Below, one piece after another: positions 57,829 through 64,000 of a stretch of DNA of 64,000 bases. The stretch covers positions 62,001 to 126,000 of the forward strand of contig JAGTXK010000105.1 in the NCBI GenBank assembly GCA_019096195.1. The letters run 5' to 3'. This DNA is from Boletus sp. NGJ. Its lineage: Eukaryota; Basidiomycota; Agaricomycetes; Boletales; Boletaceae. The position numbers were made by a program, and so were the translations under genes. Position 1 is the stretch's first letter; each line of letters begins with the position of its first letter. Under the pieces are notes generated by a model. That model saw only the letters and a list, made by a program, of their open reading frames with translations. It made no database searches and was not told where the DNA came from.

Positions 57829-59675
57829 ATGAATTCACAAAAGACATCTTTTTTGCAGGCTCTACGACTACCGCCAGATCTCACCGACGAGGTAAACGTT
57901 CAGCTCGCCATTACTACCCAGCTTTACATCGGTTCTCCAGGCATGCACGCACTCCACTTCTGAGCTCATTTCCCTTGCTACGGGAGAAGGATCCCACTCG
58001 CTGTCCCTCAAAGATATCCACGAGGCTGTCTTGCGGTACGAGTGTGCAGAGTATCTAGTAATTCGACGTCGTTTCTTGCCCCGCATCGGATTTGACGCTC
58101 ATCTTCAGGAACCGCTCGACGTCCTTGCGATATTACTTCCCTGCCAGCACGACGGCGCCATGGACTTGATCCGCATCTGTGCACTCAACAGTAGTTCGAA
58201 AGAAGTCATGATTGTGCTCCAGGAGGCGATCGAGTGCTTGCGGACGTGTTTGGACGACGAAGAGCACGAAGACGACGAAAATCTCGTACAGAGGGTCATT
58301 GGGATTGTTGCGCTTTTCTCGCCAGGTTCTTCCATTGATACCAGGGGAATGACTGACTGATTGAAGCGAACAGCCATGTCTCGATCGAGACTCGGGAAGA
58401 GATCCGCACTCGACTTGTATTCTCCTGTCTTGACAAATGTTGCCTCGTTGATTACCTCCGTCTCGCCGTTCGCCACAAGGGAAAAAGGCCGCGGGCTCAT
58501 TACCGAAGTAGCCCGCCTTGTCAAGTCACTGAATGTCTGGGCATCTGAATTCGGTGACGCTGATGGGCCACAAGAAATCAAGGTTATTTCATGTCTCGCT
58601 GTTCGTCGAACCGTAGTGATATTTGTGCAGAGCCTTCTTCGTGATCTGCTTAACACGACCGTTATAAGCTGTGCGCCATCGATCCAGGCGTCTCTAGCTG
58701 TAAGAGCTGCCGAGACTTATTTTCCCCGCTTTTTCGGAAGATCGTTGGCGGAGAAAGAGTGGCGAGATGGAGAAGACGCGATGCTCGAAGTCCAGGTACG
58801 TGCAGACCGATCATGGCGACAAAGCGTGTCACACTACGTATGCAGCTCGCCCTTGAAGATTTGGGAACGACGCACTTGAATCCCCGCTCGTTCAGTGATT
58901 TGGTATACCTAGCACACTCGACACCTCCAGTGACCCTGTCCCCCTACGGTGCAGATCTTTTTTACCTACTTATCAACGCCTTGCAGATGAACATGGTCGT
59001 CGACGAGTCATTGTTCTTGCTCTTCAGAATACTCACTGACGAGAACGTGAGCATGTCACCAGACGTGGCGACGTTGTTATGTACGGTGCTCACAGCGTTG
59101 GCGAGCACGCATCTCGACCCGACCATCAGGCAGCTGAATCTTTGGTTGTTGTCCTTGACATTGTCTAACCTTGCACCGCCTTCAAGATTCGAAATGCTGT
59201 TGAAGCTGACTACGGACGAGGACTTTCCTCAAATGCGAGGTCCGGCCGTGGGACTGCTGAAAGAATCTGTTTTGGAAGCGCTGGCGCTCCCTCCAGACCA
59301 TGCACCGCGTAACCCGTTCGCATCCCCAGAGTTACTGCGCGTATTTGGTGGCGTGCTGTTTAGACCGAATCCCCCAGGGTTCTTCAATGAAAGCAAGACC
59401 AGGGAAGAGTTGGCGCAGTCACTGGAATTATTGCGCATCGCAGACTGTCTTTCGTTTTATTATGTGCTTTTACAGCGAGATCGAGAAAACAAGGTACGTA
59501 CTACTGCGCGGCGATCTTTTTTTTCTTACAAAACGAATCTTATGCGCCCCGAAAGACGGGAGTAAGGTCCAGAGGTAATGTTACGAGCGTACAAAGTTTC
59601 ATTCTTGGACCACTGCAGCGATTCTTGGATGAGAATACCGCCGGAGAAGGTGTGCCATACAGATATCCTAATTAA
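57829..59675 (+). CDS. Helical-repeat protein of the glomulin/ALF4/Ybp1-like type
   Basis: About 570 residues. The start MNSQKTSFLQALRLPPDLTD is joined over an intron near 57891 to SELISLATGEGSHSLSLKDI then HEAVLRYECAEYLV. Armadillo/HEAT-like helices follow: EPLDVLAILLPCQHDGAMDL, VLQEAIECLRTCLDDEEHED, LSPYGADLFYLLINALQMNM, VDESLFLLFRILTDENV, HLDPTIRQLNLWLLSLTLSN, LKESVLEALALPPDHAPRNP, and SLELLRIADCLSFYYVLLQR. The last exon reads TGVRSRGNVTSVQSFILGPL and ends GVPYRYPN. The pattern of paired helices with a conserved LLQRD ending suits the YAP-binding/ALF4/glomulin group, which acts in oxidative-stress signalling (Ybp1) or cullin-ligase control (glomulin). The family call is moderate; the splicing of the 5' end is tentative. 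Confidence 0.68.
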
Positions 59676-61289
59676 CGCGACTCAGGGCTGTGTCCACGCA
59701 GAACAACCGCTGATGGCCATGTTGTCGCTCCAAGTTGGCCTCGACCGCATTGAAGGCGCATTGAAGATGCTCGATTTGGCGAGGGATACGTAGCGCCGTA
59801 CAGCCTACTTACATTGTGCTTGATTAATGAAAATCATCGCGATTGGACGGGGCCAGTCCAGTCTCGGCCTAGGATATTTGGTGTGAATGACCGCCGGGGG
59901 TCCGATTGCTGCGGGCTTTGATGGATATTGGCTGCGGCGGCTTATCGCGCGCGGGATGTTAGTCTAGATTTACTCGAAAGATAGATGCGGATAGATGAAG
60001 GCGTGCCTGACATGTCGCCCTACTAACCTTAATACAAGTCCCAATGGCATCCGCGGGGGGAAACCAATATAACGCTGCCAACCGACGTCCGGCAATGCTA
60101 ACGTGCGTGGATTCATAATCAGACGGTCATTGATCATGTGGCCGAGAGGTGTGAAGGAAACTGTAATTTCACCAGAGTGGCTCTCTATAATCAACGGCGT
60201 CAGGTGGAACCGCGCCTGCTGCCCGACGTGTCGCTCCACTCCGAGTCTCCGAGGACGTCCTGCTAGACAAGTCGCCTATCATCGCGGGATCACTTGGAGC
60301 TCGCATGCGACATACGCCGCACGTCTTTCAACTCACCGGGAGACGTCCTCACACTGCGGCAACACACACGCTGTCTCCATCATCGGAGTCACCAGGACCG
60401 GATGCGGTCGTCCGTCTCCGTATCAGTAGAGACGACGTCAGAATGCTGTCCTCCTGGGCAGAGGTTAGCTTTTATCTAGATGACGGGAGTCCGACGCGCG
60501 GTGCGTTTGCATTGTGATGGTCGTGTGCGTCGGCTCGTTCGAGAATGCCACACGGACATCCCACATCACCTTTTTTTTTTTCTTTTCTTTTTTTTTTTTT
60601 TTTTTTCGAGACGAGCGAGTACGTGCTTCACGTTTCCCAAACGCCCAGCCGCATCTCGCATATCCACCTGAAAGAAATTTTCATACGTGTTGACCTGGAG
60701 CGGTTGCCCGTTCCAGTTGGATCGCAAGGTCCGATCTCGCGGTCGTCCGTGAGCGACAGAGAAAAAAAAGGCACGATACCCATGACCCTGCGAACATGAC
60801 ACACGCGAGGTGCCACGTCCGCGACCGAGCAAATAAAGTGAACGCGAGTTCCAAACGCCTCACGCCAAATCTCGGAAGTATTTTATTTCAGTTCAGCCAT
60901 ATCTAGGAGTAGTGTGTGGATTGGGTACAACATCCAGTCGGCTACTACTATCATCAACCTAGTGTTAGCACGAGTATAATCTAAGTATGTCAGAAAAAAA
61001 GCATATAAAAAAGGAAAAGATGCGATGGTGTGCTTTGATCGAACCGCACCACATGCAAAGGAAAATTTGTAACATGATAACCGCCCGGGTTCCCGAATCG
61101 GAGAGCAGGGACCGCTTGCTGATGAATGGTTCCTGGAAACCATCAAAGCTTGCCAAAAAAGAAAGAAAGAAAAAGGCCACTAAAAAAGCTATGTGCGTGG
61201 GGCTTGGGAATTTCCACCGTCAGGAAAATAAATCAGGCGTTTTATACTACATACAATTTCCAAGAGAAACTTCCATGAGCTGAGGGTAT
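59676..61289. other. Long stretch without a recognised gene; T-rich tract
   Basis: Contains a T/C tract at 60571-60606. A plus-strand frame (60305-60517) has the segment VVRLRISRDDVRMLSSWAEV, which looks protein-like but matches nothing known to me. The right part, about 60880-61289, is AT-rich 3' flank of the permease gene. Confidence 0.35.
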
Positions 61290-63273
61290 TTAGTCGATGT
61301 TTTGATACCGGCGCTCTAATGTGCGGAGTGGCAGGTACAGCAGACCGGCGAGGGGGAACGCAACTTCAAACCCAATATCACCTGTTTTCATGCCGATCGG
61401 ACCCACGAACCACACTTGGTTCATGCACGGAATGACAAGGCCAAATGAGAGTAGAGCCGCGGCCACGGCAGCTACTCCCCATGGCAGGCGTTTGGCAACA
61501 TTCCAATCGGCCTGATGATAGGCACTGAAGTCGCCTCCTCGGAAATAAAAGTGTTCAACGAGGAGGATGGCACCATATACGCTCGCCCAGTAGCCGATGA
61601 GACTAAGGAAGTCCGTAAGCGTTGCATAGAACTTGTGGGCGCCGACAATGGATAGCGGTAGCGCACTACGGAGATTAAACAGGTGAGATAGAAATCAGCC
61701 GGATATTCGTTGCGAGAATAATTGAGGGACGCACATTGCCGTACCCACAACCGAAAATACATATCTGGGAACAACAGCGAGCCTAGGTATGAGCACCTGG
61801 AAGTTAAAGCACATGGAGTACAGGGTGCATGCGATGTTCGCCGACACGCTGAGACTGAGCATCACGGTCAAGAATTTCCCAAAGTTGCCAACAGGGCTCA
61901 GCATGGCCTCAAGCAGGCCACCAATGTTGCCATCCACACCGTAACCTGTGTTCCAGCTGTCAACGTTGGGCGCAGCTAAGACGGCTGCTGCGCCAAGGCA
62001 CTCCAGTAGAACCTTACAAAGTGGTCAAATAGGTGTGGTAATGGGTGATGTGATGCAAGACGTACAATAGGTACCACGTATCCGAGATAGGCATACAAGA
62101 AAATCCGTCGACTATCGTGCGACCCTCAGGTAAAAGGGGAAGGATCTCGACAAAGGCACATACCTCGATACCGTTGGATCGTAGTACATTGTGAAATCGG
62201 ATGCCATCGCAGAGTAGGTGATGACGAAACCTGCGATTGTGGCAGCAAAGGAAAGGACCGCGGGTGCAGTTGCAGGGGCAGCTGGCTGGGCATTGTAGAG
62301 GTTCTTCCCTCCGACACCGAGGGCGACGACGAAAGCGAGGAGAACTGGTGGCCATGCGAGACGCTCGTACCAGTTCAGAACCTTGTAGCCCATGAAGGAG
62401 ATCTACTATGTGTTCGGCACCACAAGCGAAAGAATCCACGAGATGTGACATACGATCATCGAGAGCACAGCAATAATTACAATCCCAACCCTGAGCTCAG
62501 GAACGAAACTGTCAGCCCAAGTGGAAGCGAAGATGAAAAAAAAAACCAACTTACGTCCAAGACATATTGTTGTTGGAAACGCTCGCGAGAGCTTGTCCTC
62601 CGAGGATACAGTTGAGAATGTTGAAACCACAAAGACCCATAAGGTTGAGAATAGTGGGAATAATAACGCCGTAATATCTGAGAATGGCGCGGTATCAGAA
62701 TACCTGAGGTAAATTGGGGGGACGAAGACGGACCCAAAGCTGTAGCGAGATGCAATCATCTGCCTCATGCCGGTTTTTGGACCCCACGTATTTCTGGACG
62801 AATTAATAAGTGGATGGGCAAGAGAGGGAGGGGCTCACAGATATGCAGGAAGGAGATTTCCAATGAGATTAAAGAATAAAATTACAAGACAGGAGTCGCG
62901 AAGACCGAGGCCAAAGACAATCGGTCCAAGTGATCCGGCCGAAAACCTGGATGAGGGTCAGATGGGGGTGGGCCAAGGGTAGAAGGTGCTACGCACGAGA
63001 GGATGTTAAAGTTCATAGAGAACCAAACGAAGAATATTTTATAAAACTGGGTGTCTTTGCGTTCCTCATAATGTACAGGGACAGTCCCTATGGACGGGGA
63101 GTGAGGGGGGGACGGATCACGAGGAAAGGCAAGTTTGACGCACCCCGAGCTTCCACACCCCAGCGATAACCCTTTGGGAGAGTAGGGTATTGGTCGGCGA
63201 GCGAGTCGGTGTGGGAGGCAAAATCCTTCTCGACATCGGAGTCGACTTTGGACTCGAGGAAGTGGTCAGACAT
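61290..63273 (-). CDS. Purine-cytosine permease (NCS1 family)
   Basis: Polytopic plasma-membrane transporter, about 510 residues and about 12 helices, related to yeast Fcy2; it imports cytosine and purines with protons. Seen: the start MSDHFLESKVDSDVEKDFAS with a hydrophilic N-tail and PTLPKGYRWGVEARG. Transmembrane pieces follow, such as LSMIVCHISWILSLVVPNT, NWYERLAWPPVLLAFVVALG, APAVLSFAATIAGFVITYSA with ASDFTMYYDP (near 62220-62170), VVPIVLLECLGAAAVLA, GGLLEAMLSPVGNFGKFLTV, VLIPRLAVVPRYVFSVVGTA, FLSLIGYWASVYGAILLVEH and VAFPLAGLLYLPLRTLERRY. GPKTGMRQM and SRYSFG are typical of NCS1. The stop is at 61290. It is head-to-head with a MOB gene. Confidence 0.92.
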
Positions 63274-63564
63274 GGTGAAGGAAAGACGCGCACAAAGTAA
63301 CGACAGAGATGAGGGGATGAGAGTCTAATATAAGATTTGGACGAGGGACACTCGAGATAAGCAGTCGAAAAAGGGTCGGACGCAAATAAAAATGAATAAA
63401 AATAAAATAAAATACATAAAATAAAGATCTCTCATGATCCTGTTGTTGCGTTGTTGTCATGTCATTTCGAAAAGATTCGCTTCGTTCCCCTTTTGGTAAT
63501 ACACCCACGTGATGTTTACCCTCAAAAATTCAACATCCCACCAGCGTGCTCACAGTCAACGACG
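63274..63564. promoter_or_regulatory. Shared upstream region of permease and MOB-like genes
   Basis: 291 bp between divergent starts. An A/T-rich run of 'aaaataaaat' type lies near 63390-63425. No TATA box was assigned with confidence. Confidence 0.45.
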
Positions 63565-64000
63565 ATGGCCGCGTCCGTCCTCCAACGTCCCTACCGTGGA
63601 TCACGTGTATCCTCGTTCTACCCAGTCAAGTCACTCCCTCCCATCTCTTCCCTTGATAGTGCCTTCCAGCTCCAGGAATACATCTCACTCCTCATCCGGC
63701 TTGACGTCCACGATGTCGATACAATCGTTTCTCTTCCCGGAAGACCCACCCAAAGGGATCAGGATGAAACCTTTGACTCTGTGGAGCCTGATGTGAAAAA
63801 GTCCGAAGACGGTGACCGCAAGAGTGACATCTCCGTTGACAGGCCATGCTGGATATATGAGCAGTTGCGGTAGGTCAAGTCAACCAGCTGGATACGTGTG
63901 CCTTCTGTATTAAATTTCCCTATAGTCGTCTTGCCCAAGACCTCTCGCACCCTCTGATCACGATGCTGCAGCAAGAATGCACTAGGAGCTCGTGTCCTCA
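63565..64000 (+). CDS. MOB/phocein-family protein, 5' part
   Basis: Starts MAASVLQRPYRGSRVSSFYP and continues SAFQLQEYISLLIRLDVHDV. An intron near 63873-63925 is followed by RLAQDLSHPLITMLQQECTR and then SSCP at the window edge. The segment Q-x-E-C ... C-P with the LAQDL-HPLI context is the start of the Mob1/phocein fold, more like MOB4/phocein (STRIPAK) than the kinase activators Mob1/Mob2. Mob proteins are adaptors for NDR/LATS kinases or for the STRIPAK phosphatase. The zinc ligands and the rest of the fold lie beyond the window. Confidence 0.85.

Noticed and set aside
60571-60606. Poly-T tract as a retroposon tail
   Set aside because: No element body or target duplication next to it; simple low-complexity sequence is enough.

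Overview
The window looks like a gene-dense euchromatic contig from a filamentous basidiomycete, most likely an Agaricomycete. The reasons are the intron-rich genes with many short (about 50-60 nt) GT-AG introns, C/T-rich core promoters, very short divergent intergenic regions, and family features typical of the group: a TKL-like kinase remnant, a WD40 fragment, a D-arabinitol/sorbitol-type dehydrogenase and eS26/eL42 with mushroom-like intron layouts. All gene models were spliced by eye, so outer limits are firmer than internal exon borders.

Layout. The left 9.6 kb is accessory: a WD40 scrap at the edge, then a tandem duplication of a cassette with a dynamin-superfamily GTPase gene plus an upstream gene with tentative KOW/Spt5-like segments, all on the minus strand. 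The inner copy (5.4-8.3 kb) looks intact. The outer copy (0.8-4.0 kb) carries three frame-changing indels and a roughly 100-codon low-complexity expansion. From 9.6 to 18.5 kb there is an alpha/beta hydrolase, a mitochondrial-carrier scrap, a zinc polyol dehydrogenase, a histidine-phosphatase-family enzyme, ribosomal protein eL42, and the remains of a WD40 segment and a TKL kinase. From 19 to 38 kb lie a disordered protein, a divergent UBA4/APC10 pair (tRNA thiolation/urmylation and anaphase-promoting complex), a secreted FAD oxidoreductase, an arrestin-like protein that seems damaged, a membrane-anchored PNPOx-like flavoprotein and a RING+RRM protein.

The right part, from 39 kb on, is mostly conserved housekeeping: F-box/LRR-type protein, ribosomal protein eS26, NatA subunit NAA15, cohesin regulator PDS5, a CBS-pair protein, MLH1, an omega-like GST, a glomulin/Ybp1-like helical protein, a purine-cytosine permease and the start of a MOB-family gene cut by the window edge. 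A foldback inverted repeat of about 0.8 kb (50.45-51.26 kb) sits in the gap after PDS5. The genes do not form one pathway. Several are arranged head-to-head and probably share promoters (UBA4/APC10, GST/glomulin-like, NAA15/PDS5, CBS/MLH1, permease/MOB).

The best candidate for something not yet described is the duplicated dynamin plus KOW-like cassette with its fast-changing stalk-loop insert. No CRISPR array, rRNA or convincing tRNA was seen, and no intact transposon or virus-derived element.
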